The notes beneath the pieces are model-generated. The model was not told the origin of the DNA and ran no database searches. It was given only the letters and a program-made list of their open reading frames with translations. A program made the position numbers and the translations under genes. 64,000 nt of DNA from Synechococcus sp. HK05 (GTDB taxonomy: Bacteria; Cyanobacteriota; Cyanobacteriia; PCC-6307; Cyanobiaceae), in contig NZ_JAHRXJ010000004.1 in assembly GCF_019104765.1 (NCBI RefSeq), positions 62,001 to 126,000 of the forward strand, written 5' to 3'. Shown piece after piece: positions 15,679 to 24,300 of this stretch. Numbering within the stretch: position 1 is the stretch's first letter; each line of letters opens with the position of its first letter.

Positions 15679-16077
15679 GAATGCCTTAAAGGTATGAAGC
15701 CGATTCGTTGAAGGCCCTGAAGAAAGTTGCTGGCCGGGTGGAGAAATCTTGTGAACACGCCGCCTGGAGTCGAAACCTGCTGAAGAGTGATCGTTGAATC
15801 AGTTTCACCCTACTGCAGAGCACTGATAATTTTCATCCAAGAAGGAAAAACACTGTCCAGATTCGACCGATGCTCTGTTGACAACGCCTGGTGCTGCTGC
15901 ACGAGCGCATGCCGAGCCCATACCGCGCCGCTGGCGACATGAAGGCTTGAGCGACCCAGGCAAGCTCTCATTGCAAGGTGCCGACTCAGCGCAGGGCTTC
16001 GTCGTCGCCCGCAAACGATCGCTCATGGCTCGCCTTGATGGCAGCTGTGGACTTCCCGAAACCCTGTCCCAGACAGC
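15679..16077. other. Non-coding stretch: rbp leader and spacer
   Basis: About 400 bases between the rbp start and the tRNA terminator. It presumably holds the rbp promoter and a long 5' untranslated region. Small open frames here have no protein-like features. I see no RNA gene that I can name. Confidence 0.5.
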
Positions 16078-16100
16078 AAAAAGCCCCGCCGAAGCAGGGC
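16078..16100 (-). terminator. Intrinsic terminator of tRNA-Met
   Basis: Read on the minus strand: GCCCTGC, loop TTCG, GCGGGGC, then TTTTT. One G-U pair is needed. It lies about 20 bases after the tRNA 3' end. Confidence 0.85.
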
Positions 16101-16121
16101 ACAGAGCTGTTCAGCTCAAAG

Positions 16122-16195
16122 TGGCTCGGGGGAGACTTGAACTCCCGACCTTGGGGTTATGAATCCCACGCTCTAACCAGCTGAGCTACCGAGCC
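16122..16195 (-). tRNA. tRNA-Met (anticodon CAU)
   Basis: A 74-nt cloverleaf. The acceptor stem is GGCTCGG/CCGAGCC, with a D arm containing AGCTGGTTA, an anticodon loop TTCATAA (CAU) and a T arm GGGAG-TTCAAGT-CTCCC. The D-arm and acceptor sequences fit an elongator methionine tRNA better than the initiator, because the first acceptor base pair is formed. A CAU anticodon could also be the lysidine-modified tRNA-Ile, but the stems do not look like that class. CCA is not encoded. Confidence 0.9.
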
Positions 16196-16249
16196 GCGGT
16201 GATTTGATTGTAGAGGATCGTGGGGCTGGAACCCTGTGGGGCCAGGGCT

Positions 16250-17293
16250 TCAGGCCCGGGCCGGCAGGAATTGCAGGGGGTTCACAGCTCCGCGGCCAGC
16301 AGGCAGGATCTCGAAGTGCAGGTGGGGGCCTGTGCTGCGGCCTGTGCTGCCCATCTGCGAGATCACGGTGCCTTGCGGCACCACCTGACCCACGCGCACC
16401 AGGATGCGGCTGTTGTGGGCGTAACGGCTGCGGGACCCATCGGCGTGGCGAAGTTCCACCAGATAGCCGTAGCCACCATCGTCCCAACCAGCCACGATCA
16501 CCTCGCCGGAGCGGGCGGCCAGGATCGGGGTGCCCACGTTGTTGGCCACATCGATGCCCTTGTGCATCCGACCCCAACGCCAGCCGTAGCCAGAGGTGAA
16601 GATGCCTTTGGTGGGCCAAATCCAGGCGGTGTCGCCGAACTCTGCGGCGGGATTGCCGCCGAAGCCGAAGTCAGGCTGATCCGGCCAGCTCAAACCACCG
16701 GAGGCAGTGGGCTTGAGGCCAAGGATCATGCGGCTGCGCCCCGGTGTGGAGTTGGCCACACGGATCGGCGTACCAGCCACGAGCTTGGCCGCCTGCAAGC
16801 CAGGGTTGAGACGCAGCACCTCGCTGATGCTCAGGTTGTAACGGTTGGCGATCTTCGCGAGGCTGTCACCGAGCCTGATGCGCGCGGGCTCTTGAGGCTC
16901 AGGCGGTGCGGCGAGCGGCGGGGTACGGCGCAACTCGCTGGTGTCGATCGCGGCGAGTTGCTTGGCCTGCTTGCTGCTTTGGCTGGGGAGAACCAGCCAG
17001 TCGCCGCTGCTGAAGGAATGGTCTTCGTTGACGTCGTTGAGCTTGGCGAGCTTGCTCTCGTCTTGAGCAAGCTTGGCGGCCAGTTCTTCAATGCTGATCG
17101 CGCTGCGCACCTTCACCCAAAGGCGATCAGAACTGGGAAGGGCGGCGAGAAGCTGCTCAGTGGCAGGAGCAGTGGAGAGGGGAGGGGAATATTGCGGACG
17201 CGAATCAGCGATCGAGGGGCCGACCATGGTGCCGACGGCGCCGATCGCGCTCGTACTCGCCAGTGTCGTGAATAAGAATTGATAAGGCTTCAT
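16250..17293 (-). CDS. LysM/M23 family murein peptidase
   Basis: A 347-residue exported protein from the ATG at 17293, with a signal-like start (MKPYQFLFTTLASTSAIGAVG). Two LysM-like modules follow: one around residues 60-105 (ISIEELAAKLAQDESKLAKLN) and one around 140-190 (IRLGDSLAKIANRYNLSISE). The C-terminal M23 domain has the Zn ligands in MHKGIDVANNVGTP (the usual HxGxD form), and GPHLHFEILPAGRGAVNP with the HxH pair. It is a lysostaphin-like endopeptidase or an EnvC/NlpD-type amidase activator acting on peptidoglycan. With both HKGID and HLHFE present, it is probably catalytically active. Confidence 0.9.
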   Translation of the reverse strand: MKPYQFLFTTLASTSAIGAVGTMVGPSIADSRPQYSPPLSTAPATEQLLAALPSSDRLWVKVRSAISIEELAAKLAQDESKLAKLNDVNEDHSFSSGDWLVLPSQSSKQAKQLAAIDTSELRRTPPLAAPPEPQEPARIRLGDSLAKIANRYNLSISEVLRLNPGLQAAKLVAGTPIRVANSTPGRSRMILGLKPTASGGLSWPDQPDFGFGGNPAAEFGDTAWIWPTKGIFTSGYGWRWGRMHKGIDVANNVGTPILAARSGEVIVAGWDDGGYGYLVELRHADGSRSRYAHNSRILVRVGQVVPQGTVISQMGSTGRSTGPHLHFEILPAGRGAVNPLQFLPARA

Positions 17294-17426
17294 GCAGTTT
17301 TGGCCAGAGGTCAAAGCCCAACGGAGAAGCCAACATCCGCGAGCCGCGCCGAGAGTAACGGCTTGAACACACCAGCGCAAGTCGTCGTGGTCACTCTTTT
17401 GGTTGACCAAACGAAAAAAGCCTGTG

Positions 17427-17897
17427 CTAGCCGGCGATCTGCCGCAGGGCCTCGAACAGCACCACGCCTGCGGCGGTCGCCAGGTTGAGACTGCGCACGC
17501 CGCCGCCGTGCTCCACGGCCCCCGCCATCGGGATCATGAGGCAGGCATCGGCCTCAGCCACCACCTCGGCAGGGAGCCCGCTGGTTTCCTGGCCAAACAG
17601 CAGCCAGTCGTCGGGTTGATACCGGAGCTCGGTGTAGGGCTGGCTGCCGTGGCGGCTCAGGGCAAGCAGGCGCCCCCCTCGGCGTTGTTGCTCCAGGCGA
17701 AATGCGCCCCAATCGGCGTGGCGATGCAGGTCCACCCAGGGCCAATAGTCCAAACCGGCGCGCTTGAGGGTGCGATCGCTGATCTCAAATCCCAGCGGCT
17801 CCACCAGATGCAGTTCCGTGCAGGTGGCCGCACAGGTGCGCGCCACGTTGCCGGTGTTGGGCGGAATCTCCGGTTGAAACAGCACCAGGCGTGGCAT
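17427..17897 (-). CDS. trmL: tRNA (cytidine/uridine-34 2'-O)-methyltransferase TrmL
   Basis: A 156-residue SPOUT-class methyltransferase that 2'-O-methylates the wobble base of tRNA-Leu. Family motifs are LVLFQPEIPPNTGNVARTCAAT at the N-terminus, LVEPLGFEISDRTLKRAGLDYW, LLFGQETSGLP and the trefoil-knot motif VRSLNLATAAGVVLFEALRQ. The ATG at 17897 gives the normal length; the open frame extends further upstream inside cobU. The gene starts two bases after the cobU stop and is the last of the pxcA-cobU-trmL run. Confidence 0.95.
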   Translation of the reverse strand: MPRLVLFQPEIPPNTGNVARTCAATCTELHLVEPLGFEISDRTLKRAGLDYWPWVDLHRHADWGAFRLEQQRRGGRLLALSRHGSQPYTELRYQPDDWLLFGQETSGLPAEVVAEADACLMIPMAGAVEHGGGVRSLNLATAAGVVLFEALRQIAG

Positions 17898-17899
17898 GG

Positions 17900-18487
17900 T
17901 CAGACCGCAGGAACGGGAACGCCCAGGGCGGTGAGGTTGAGCGCCCGGCCGGCCACCACCAGCCAGGCTGTGTGGCAGCTGGCCATCAGCTGCTGCTGCA
18001 GCGCCCCGAGGCGGTCGCGGAACAGTCCACCGATCGCCGTGGGTGGCACCACCCCCCAACCGGTTTCCTCCACCACCAGCAGCACCGGCGCCTGCTGTGC
18101 AGCCAGTGCAATCTGCAACTGCCCGCAGCGGCGGCGCCAGAGCTCGGCATCCTCCTCCAGGTGCCAGGCCAGCCAGGTGCCGAGGGAATCGATCAACAGC
18201 AGCCGCGGCGGGCCTGTTTCTCTGGCCGTCCCCGCTGCCCGCTCCTCCAGGTGTTCCACCAGGTCGGCGCCCACCTCCGCCACCTGCCAGCTGCCGGGCC
18301 GGCGCACCTGATGCCGCCGCACCCGCTCGGCCCAGGCTGGATCGGCAGCGGCCGCCTGCCCCGTCGCCAGATACGCCACCGGGCCAGCCCAGGTCTGAGC
18401 GAGATGCTCAGCCCAGCCGCTCTTCCCGCCCCGGCTGGGCCCACTGATCAAAATCAGGCCGCGATCAGGCAGCGGCTCAACCACCAT
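17900..18487 (-). CDS. cobU: Adenosylcobinamide kinase / adenosylcobinamide-phosphate guanylyltransferase
   Basis: A 195-residue bifunctional CobU/CobP enzyme that phosphorylates adenosylcobinamide and then adds GMP during nucleotide-loop assembly of cobalamin. The P-loop is ILISGPSRGGKSGWAEHLA (residues about 12-29). RRHQVRRPGSWQVAE, LLLIDSLGTWLAWHLEE and LVVEETGWGVVPPT are CobU landmarks, as is RDRLGALQQQL. The start overlaps the end of pxcA by 11 bases and the stop is two bases before trmL, so the three genes are cotranscribed. No riboswitch is visible upstream, unlike hupE. Confidence 0.94.
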   Translation of the reverse strand: MVVEPLPDRGLILISGPSRGGKSGWAEHLAQTWAGPVAYLATGQAAAADPAWAERVRRHQVRRPGSWQVAEVGADLVEHLEERAAGTARETGPPRLLLIDSLGTWLAWHLEEDAELWRRRCGQLQIALAAQQAPVLLVVEETGWGVVPPTAIGGLFRDRLGALQQQLMASCHTAWLVVAGRALNLTALGVPVPAV

Positions 18488-19616
18488 CCATGCCCCGCAG
18501 GGTCGCCACCGCGGAGGGAGACACGCGGTTGAGGTAGCGGAAGATCCAGTACTTGAAGATCGTGGCCAGCACCACCGGGAAGGTGGCGATGAACAGGAGG
18601 ATGAAGTTCTCCTCCGCCGGCAGCCCCAGGTGGTGGGCGATGCCATCCAGGAGCACCGTCCAGCCCTCCGGGCTATGGAAGCCCACGAAGATGTCGGTGA
18701 ACAGAATGATCGCGAAGGCTTTGGCGCTGTCGCTCAGGCCGTAAACAGCCTCATCGAGGAAGCCGCGCAGCACCTGGAGATCGCGGCGGCCGAGTACACA
18801 CACCAGCGCGAAGCCCACCAGTGCAGCCAGGTCGGCCAGCACATTCTTGGTGGCTTCCAGGCTTTCTTGGTCAGCATCGTCCTTGAGTTGGTTGGCGCGC
18901 GCCATCAGCGCTGTTTGGATCTGTTCGGGTGTGGGAGGCGTTTTGCCTTCCAGCAGTGCCTCAAACTCCAGCTCCTGCTGGTAGATCCGCAGCTTGTTCA
19001 CCGCCTTTTCCTGGAGGTGCGGTTTCGTGTAGTTGAGGAATGGGATCTCCGGGGCATAGCGATCCAGCAGCGGTGAGATCACCAGCGTGCGGGAGGTCTG
19101 CTGCACGATCAGTGGCACCAGGATCATCAGCAGGAAGATCCGCAGCGACACGAGGGTGGAACTGCGCCGGCGCCGGAAGCCTTCGAGCAGCGCGGTTTCC
19201 GCTTCAGGGTCGAGCTGGCGGCGCACGCCATCAAACACCCCCAAGAGGCTGCGGGGCAGCAGTTCTGGAGTGCGCGAGAGGCTGGGGGTGCCGCTGCGGC
19301 GCTGGTAGCGCGAGGTGACCGATTGGATCAGCTGGAGCTGCCTGAGTTCCTGGCTATCGAACTCGCCGCGGTGGTTCACCAGGGTTGGCAGCGTGTCCTG
19401 GCAGACCTCCAGGGCTGCCCGGAAGCGGCGCAACATCTGTGCCTGAGCCTGCTTGGGAATGCTGAGCTTGAGGTCCGGCCGCACAGGGCGGTCGTGGTAG
19501 TACTCGAGCTCAAGGCTCTGAATCAACAAAGCCGCCTCATAGGCGCGCTCCAGATTCAGGCTCAGGTCGCTATTGCTGGCGCGATCAAACGCGCCCATCC
19601 AGTCGGTCAACCCCAT
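18477..19616 (-). CDS. pxcA: Proton extrusion protein PxcA (CemA family)
   Basis: A 379-residue member of the PxcA/CemA family, needed for light-induced Na+-dependent proton extrusion in cyanobacteria and present in the chloroplast envelope. The C-terminal half has four hydrophobic segments, including LRIFLLMILVPLIVQQTSR, ALVGFALVCVLGR, FAIILFTDIFVGFHSPEGW and FILLFIATFPVVLATIFKYWIFRYLNR. FVGFHSPEGWT and FKYWIFRYLNRVSPSAVATLRGM are the family signatures. The N-terminal third is soluble. It begins the pxcA-cobU-trmL run, eight bases after the TPM gene on the same strand. Confidence 0.95.
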   Translation of the reverse strand: MGLTDWMGAFDRASNSDLSLNLERAYEAALLIQSLELEYYHDRPVRPDLKLSIPKQAQAQMLRRFRAALEVCQDTLPTLVNHRGEFDSQELRQLQLIQSVTSRYQRRSGTPSLSRTPELLPRSLLGVFDGVRRQLDPEAETALLEGFRRRRSSTLVSLRIFLLMILVPLIVQQTSRTLVISPLLDRYAPEIPFLNYTKPHLQEKAVNKLRIYQQELEFEALLEGKTPPTPEQIQTALMARANQLKDDADQESLEATKNVLADLAALVGFALVCVLGRRDLQVLRGFLDEAVYGLSDSAKAFAIILFTDIFVGFHSPEGWTVLLDGIAHHLGLPAEENFILLFIATFPVVLATIFKYWIFRYLNRVSPSAVATLRGMDGG

Positions 19617-19623
19617 GGCTGGT

Positions 19624-20331
19624 TCAGCGGGAGAAGACCCACCAGGTGATCATCGGCACCAGTGTGCCGACAACCAGCAACACGACAACCCACAGGAAGG
19701 CGTTGCTCGATTGGGTTTCTTCACGGGTGGGGATATTGGTTTCGATCGGCATGCGCTCCGCCAGCTGCGGCGGGCCCGGATCTTCGCCGCCGTTGAGCAC
19801 CACACCGAGGCGATCCAGGGCGTCAAGGCTGGCCTGGCGATAGCGGGCTCCTTCCCGCAGGGGCAGCCCCATGGTGCTGATCGCTGTGCTCGAGAGCAGA
19901 TCATTGGGTAGCTGTCCTTCCAGATCCGCAGACGCCACCACCGCCGCGCTGTTGTTCTGCGATTCGATCAACAACAGCAACAGCGAGCGATTCGGTTCAT
20001 CGGCGCTCCAGCTCTGCAGGAGCTGCTCGCCCAGGGCATCAAGGCTGAGGCCGTAGTCGAGGCGCCGCAACGTCACCAATCGTGCGTCGATGCGATCACC
20101 GCCAAACTCCTGCAGGCGCCGATCCAGTTCGGCATCGGCGGAGCGGCTGAGCAGATCGGCCTGATCGAGCACGTGGCTGGCCGGTGGCTGGGCCGGAAAC
20201 TGAGCCAGGCCGGTGGCCCAGGCAGCGCCTGGCCAGGCCAGGGCTGCGAACAGCAGCGCAGCACTCAACAGTGCTGCCGACAGACGCGCGCGAATCAGAG
20301 GCCCCACGGATGCAGTCGGATGGATCGCCAC
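19624..20331 (-). CDS. TPM-domain thylakoid protein, Psb32-like
   Basis: A 235-residue protein from a GTG. A signal peptide (ALLSAALLFAALAWPGAAWA) leads into a TPM domain (VLDQADLLSRSADAELDRRLQEF, then a LVTLRRLDYGLSLDALGEQLLQSW strand-helix) and a single C-terminal membrane helix (AFLWVVVLLVVGTLVPMITWWVF). This layout matches cyanobacterial Psb32, which protects photosystem II and speeds its repair, and the TLP18.3 acid phosphatases of plants. It would sit in the thylakoid with the TPM domain in the lumen. It is next to pxcA on the same strand. Confidence 0.85.
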   Translation of the reverse strand: MAIHPTASVGPLIRARLSAALLSAALLFAALAWPGAAWATGLAQFPAQPPASHVLDQADLLSRSADAELDRRLQEFGGDRIDARLVTLRRLDYGLSLDALGEQLLQSWSADEPNRSLLLLLIESQNNSAAVVASADLEGQLPNDLLSSTAISTMGLPLREGARYRQASLDALDRLGVVLNGGEDPGPPQLAERMPIETNIPTREETQSSNAFLWVVVLLVVGTLVPMITWWVFSR

Positions 20332-20340
20332 AGTCTGCCG

Positions 20341-20781
20341 TCAGCTCGCCAGGCTGTCGCGGTTCAACACAGCCACCACCTCCACAATCTGGGCGGCCCG
20401 GGCGGGATCGAGGGTCAGGGCCTGGCTCAGGCTCGCAAGAAAGCTCTGTTCCTCACTGGATTCCACGTGATCGGCCTGGGTGAGGGCCGCCGCCACCGCC
20501 AGCGCTGTTTCCGCCGCTTGGTTGTCCAACAGCGGCGCCGCCTGGCGCACCAGCTCCGGCCAACCGTTGTCGCGCAACAGCTGCAGCAAGCGATCTAGCA
20601 AGTCGCCCATCGCCGCATCGCTCCAGTCGCGGTAAGGATGACGAAACTCCAACTGCTGCCGCAGGCTGCGGGCCTCAAGGCTGGCGAGCTCGCCGTCGCA
20701 GGCAACAGCGGCCAGGGCCACGGCCGCAAAGGCCTCTGCTGCGCTGCTGATCGTCGAACCGGTGGGCTGAGCCATGGCCAT
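20341..20781 (-). CDS. TerB-like (tellurite resistance) domain protein
   Basis: A 146-residue all-helical protein from the ATG at 20781 (or the next in-frame ATG at 20775). The sequence AAEAFAAVALAAVACDGELASLEARSLRQQL is typical of the TerB/DjlA N-terminal fold, and HVESSEEQSFLASLSQALTLDPARAAQIVEVV repeats the pattern. The acidic positions (CDGE and ESSEE) match metal-binding sites in TerB. The family is widespread in picocyanobacteria with no known substrate. It is cytosolic, divergent from the CCB2/4-like gene and nine bases upstream of the Psb32-like gene. Confidence 0.75.
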   Translation of the reverse strand: MAMAQPTGSTISSAAEAFAAVALAAVACDGELASLEARSLRQQLEFRHPYRDWSDAAMGDLLDRLLQLLRDNGWPELVRQAAPLLDNQAAETALAVAAALTQADHVESSEEQSFLASLSQALTLDPARAAQIVEVVAVLNRDSLAS

Positions 20782-20878
20782 ACGGGCAGAACAGACACGC
20801 TCTGCATTGCAGCGCGGATTTCGCGCTGTGCCAGCAGCTTGTGAGAGGGTCGGGGCGTTGGTTGCCAGCGTTGCTGCG

Positions 20879-21541
20879 ATGGGCCTCGCCGCTCGCCTCT
20901 GCCTCAGTGCCGGTGTGGCCGGCTTGGTTTTGTGCGTGGCCAATCAGGTCACGGCGCCTGCGCTCACACCTGCCCTGGAGCGAGCTGGCGTGCTGGCCAG
21001 TTTGTTGGCGGTGGGGTTGATGTTGGTGTCGATCCTGTGGACCCGTGCCGTTCCCGTGGCACCCGAGCGGGTGGATCTGCAGGGGGAGCAGGGGTTGCGG
21101 CTGACGGAGGCGTTGCCGGAAGTGTTGCGCCAGGAGCTGGCCTGGGGCAGCCAGATGCTGCTCACCGCCACGCCCGCGGCCAGTGTGTTGTTGCACTGGC
21201 AAGGCCAAACCCTGCTGCAACGAGGCGTGCTGGGGCCCGGTGGATTTGAACCTGGCGTGATCACCGAGCGGGCCTGGAGCACCGGCAAGGCCATCGGCCT
21301 GGTGAACCTGAAGCTCTACCCCGGCCGCGCTGAATTTCAGGCGCTGCCAGAAGGAATCCCCGCCCTGATCGTGCAGCCGATCGGTGAGGCCGGTGTGTTG
21401 CTGGTGGCGGGATGGTCGCCGCGCTGCTTCAGCCGCAGTGATGAGGCCTGGGTGGAGGGCTGGAGCCTCAAGCTCAGAACTGCACTGCAGGAGTGGAGCG
21501 CGGCTTCGGCTTCGCCCCCTTCTGCTGAGGCGGCAGGGTGA
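20879..21541 (+). CDS. CCB2/CCB4-like cofactor assembly protein (complex C subunit B)
   Basis: A 220-residue protein from the ATG at 20879. The N-terminus has two close hydrophobic segments (LCLSAGVAGLVLCVANQV and VLASLLAVGLMLVSILW) separated by a short loop, then a soluble domain of about 150 residues. It matches the cyanobacterial CCB2/CCB4 family, which attaches heme cn to cytochrome b6 of the b6f complex. Diagnostic pieces are SQMLLTATPAASVLLHWQG and GKAIGLVNLKLYPGR. The last 68 bases overlap the end of the convergent lptC. The frame is open to an ATG at 20774, but that would overlap the TerB-like gene. Confidence 0.75.
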   Translation: MGLAARLCLSAGVAGLVLCVANQVTAPALTPALERAGVLASLLAVGLMLVSILWTRAVPVAPERVDLQGEQGLRLTEALPEVLRQELAWGSQMLLTATPAASVLLHWQGQTLLQRGVLGPGGFEPGVITERAWSTGKAIGLVNLKLYPGRAEFQALPEGIPALIVQPIGEAGVLLVAGWSPRCFSRSDEAWVEGWSLKLRTALQEWSAASASPPSAEAAG

Positions 21542-22643
21542 ATTGGGAGTTCACCTTGGCGCCAGGTGAGCTGAACACGGCTGTGCCGTCTTTGCCGATC
21601 GAGCCGCGCAGTTCGCTGGAGCGGGTGATCTGCTTGTAGGTGTTGCGCTGCAGCACCACATCCCCCTGAGCCTGGAAGCGTCCGGTGGGCCAGTTCCACT
21701 GGCAGCGCTGAGCCGTGAGCTGTTCACCGGGCTGGCGCAGGTTGCACCCCGCCGGGATGAACACGGTGCTGGTGGCGAGGTTCACCTGGAACTGATCGCC
21801 TTCCCCCTGCAGTTTGTTGAAGGCGCCCTGGAAGGGCTGATCGCTGCTGAGCTGTTGAGCGTTGATCAACCAGCGCGTTTGCTGGGCATTGAGCCAGCCC
21901 TTGCGCTTGGGATCGCGCACTTGAACGGGCGCCATCAAATCCACGTAGCCCTCGCGCAGATTGCCCTTGAGGGAGGTGGCGGTGAGGTTGAGCTGGCCAT
22001 CCTTGTCGCTGCGAAGGCCGCGCACCTGCTGCGGCGCTTGGAGATCCCCCTGCTCGGGGCGCCAATCCACCAAGGCGGTTTGCACCCGCAACGGCGCTGG
22101 TTTGTTGGCGCCGGCGGCCTTGGCGGCTTTGCCATCCCATTGCTCGAGCACCGGCTGGCCCCGCAGCTCGATCAGGTCGCGATCGAGGTAGTAGGTGGCG
22201 AGCTGGGCGCTGATGCGGGAGCGGCGATCGAGCGCCACCGGCTGGCGATCGATGAGCATCAATTCGCGGGAGGGAATCCAGCGAGCCTGCTGGCCCGTGA
22301 TGCGCACCGGGTTGGGGCCCAGCAGGGTGATCAACACATCGCCCTCGAGCTGGATGGCCTGGCCATCGCCAATCACCGTGCCGCTGCGAGCACTCACGGT
22401 GATGTTGGGCTTGCCGCGCTTGTAGATCGTGCCGCGCGGTTGCCGGGTTTGGGCCACCTGGCGGGTGATGTCGTAGCGCGCTTCGGGGCTGCGCAGATCC
22501 CAGGCGGGCCGGCCTTTGGAATCCTGCTGTTCAAGATCGAGCGCCTTGAACACAAAGGGCTCCGCCGGCGGTGGCGCCTTCGGTTTGCTGCCGGCGCAGC
22601 CGCCGAGCAGCAACGCGATGCCTACCCCTGCGAGACGTTTCAC
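21474..22643 (-). CDS. lptC: LPS export periplasmic protein LptC (lipoprotein form)
   Basis: A 389-residue protein that bridges the inner-membrane LptBFG complex to LptA in lipopolysaccharide export. The N-terminus MKRLAGVGIALLLGGCAG has a lipobox (LGGC), so it is probably anchored by a lipid rather than a helix. The body is a long run of OstA/LptC-type beta strands (for example ITVSARSGTVIGDGQAIQLEGDVLITL and QLNLTATSLKGNL), about twice the E. coli length, as usual in cyanobacteria. It lies ten bases after metG on the same strand. Its C-terminal codons overlap the convergent CCB gene. Confidence 0.88.
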   Translation of the reverse strand: MKRLAGVGIALLLGGCAGSKPKAPPPAEPFVFKALDLEQQDSKGRPAWDLRSPEARYDITRQVAQTRQPRGTIYKRGKPNITVSARSGTVIGDGQAIQLEGDVLITLLGPNPVRITGQQARWIPSRELMLIDRQPVALDRRSRISAQLATYYLDRDLIELRGQPVLEQWDGKAAKAAGANKPAPLRVQTALVDWRPEQGDLQAPQQVRGLRSDKDGQLNLTATSLKGNLREGYVDLMAPVQVRDPKRKGWLNAQQTRWLINAQQLSSDQPFQGAFNKLQGEGDQFQVNLATSTVFIPAGCNLRQPGEQLTAQRCQWNWPTGRFQAQGDVVLQRNTYKQITRSSELRGSIGKDGTAVFSSPGAKVNSQFTLPPQQKGAKPKPRSTPAVQF

Positions 22644-22653
22644 AGGACTCAGC

Positions 22654-24222
22654 TCACAAAGGGGCGTCGAGCTCGAGCCGGGCCATCACGGGCGACGGCT
22701 CTGGCAAGGGGGCGCCACTCTGCAGGCCGCCCCACTCCAAGTGCTGCACCCAGCTGCTCTCAGCGGCTGCGCCAGCGCTGGAATCCGGCACGCTCTGGCC
22801 GAGCTGGAGAAGCATGCGCCCACTGAGATCCGGCAAAAGGGGCGCTAAGAGCATGGCGGTGATGCGCGCGGCTTCGAGCACGGCATAGAGATCATCCGCC
22901 ACCTGATCACGGGTGCCCTCCTGCTTCATGCGGCTCCAGGGGGCCTGCTCATTGAGGAAGCCGTTGGCGGCAATCGCCAGCTGCAGGGCTGCTTCGGCGG
23001 CGCTGCGGAAGTCGAGCTGCTCCAGGCCCTCGAGCACGACGCTGCGAGCCCCCGCGGCCGCCTGGGCCAGGGGGTGATCGGCACCCGTGGCGCTTGTGGC
23101 TGGCGGCACGCATTCCTCAAACCAACGCCGCGCCATCGAGCTGGTGCGGTTGAGCATGTTGCCGATGGTGTTGGCCAGATCGTTGTTCACCAGATCGGTG
23201 AAGCGCTGCTGCTGAAAGTCGCCGTCGTCGCCGAAGGGGATATCGCGCAGCAGATACCAGCGCACGGCATCGCGGCCGCAGCGCTCGAGCAGCTCGGCCG
23301 GATCGAGCACATTGCCCAGGGATTTGCCCATCTTCTGGCCCTCGCGGGTGAGGAAGCCATGGCCGAACACCTTGGCGGGAAGGGGCAACCCGGCTGAGAG
23401 CAACATCGCCGGCCAATACACGGCGTGGAAGCGCAGGATGTCTTTGCCGATTACATGCACCGAGGCGGGCCAGCCGCGGCTGAGGGCGGTCTCGAGATCG
23501 GGGGCGTCGCCCTCTTCCAGCAGTGCGGTGATGTAGCCGAGCAGCGCGTCGAACCACACATAAAAAGTGTGGCCTTCATGGCCAGGCACCGGGATCCCCC
23601 AGGGCAGGTTCACGCGCGAAATCGAGAAGTCGCGAAGGCCCTGCTTCACGAAGTTCTCCACCTCCTTGCGCCGGCTGGCGGGCTGGATAAAGCCTGGCTG
23701 GGCGATCAGCGCCTCGATCTGCTCCTGATAACGCGAGAGCCGGAAAAAGAGATTGAGCTCATCGCGCCACTCCAGCGGCCGCTTGTGGGTGGGGCACTCG
23801 GGGGCTTGGGCGTCGTGGGGATCGTCTTTGAATTCCTCACAGGCCACGCAATACCAGCCCTGCTGGCGGCCTTCCACGATGTCGCCATTCGCTTCCACCC
23901 GGGCAAAGAACTGCTCCACGATCTGGCGATGCCGCGGATCGGTGGTGCGGATCAGGCGGTTGTTACTGATCTGCCAGCGCTCCCACAGCTCCTTGTATTG
24001 CGCGCTCACGCCATCGCAATGGGCCTGGGGGCTGAGGCCAGCGGCCTCGGCGGTGCGTTGGATCTTTTGGCCGTGCTCGTCGCAGCCGGTGATGAACAGC
24101 ACCCGCTCCCCCTTCAGCCGCTGAAACCGCGCCAATGCATCACAGGCCAGCGTGGTGTAGGCGCTGCCCAGGTGCGGCTTGTCGTTGACGTAGTAGAGCG
24201 GGGTGGTGAGGGTGTAAGTCAT
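22654..24222 (-). CDS. metG: Methionyl-tRNA synthetase
   Basis: A 522-residue class I synthetase. The HIGH-equivalent HLGSAY is in YVNDKPHLGSAYTTL (residues about 11-25) and the KMSKS-equivalent is GQKMGKSLGNVLDP, with Gly in the third position. A Cys knuckle region, WYCVACEEFKDD, and the DEHGQK motif follow the catalytic pattern. No C-terminal tRNA-binding (EMAP) domain is present; the protein ends shortly after the anticodon-binding helices. The ATG at 24222 is preferred to the in-frame one at 24258. It is upstream of lptC and divergent from the FAD oxidoreductase. Confidence 0.96.
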   Translation of the reverse strand: MTYTLTTPLYYVNDKPHLGSAYTTLACDALARFQRLKGERVLFITGCDEHGQKIQRTAEAAGLSPQAHCDGVSAQYKELWERWQISNNRLIRTTDPRHRQIVEQFFARVEANGDIVEGRQQGWYCVACEEFKDDPHDAQAPECPTHKRPLEWRDELNLFFRLSRYQEQIEALIAQPGFIQPASRRKEVENFVKQGLRDFSISRVNLPWGIPVPGHEGHTFYVWFDALLGYITALLEEGDAPDLETALSRGWPASVHVIGKDILRFHAVYWPAMLLSAGLPLPAKVFGHGFLTREGQKMGKSLGNVLDPAELLERCGRDAVRWYLLRDIPFGDDGDFQQQRFTDLVNNDLANTIGNMLNRTSSMARRWFEECVPPATSATGADHPLAQAAAGARSVVLEGLEQLDFRSAAEAALQLAIAANGFLNEQAPWSRMKQEGTRDQVADDLYAVLEAARITAMLLAPLLPDLSGRMLLQLGQSVPDSSAGAAAESSWVQHLEWGGLQSGAPLPEPSPVMARLELDAPL

Positions 24223-24300
24223 CGGGCGGATCCTACGGAGCGGGGCCCGCGCGTTCACGGTTCTCCTGCGAGGCTCATAGCGCTTTGCAAACCACTCTCC

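Noticed and set aside
15878-16184. Open frames across the tRNA region, with products ending in text like LELPTLGL or LNSRPWGYESHAL.
   Set aside because: They are translations of the strand opposite tRNA-Met and its terminator, a well-known annotation artefact.
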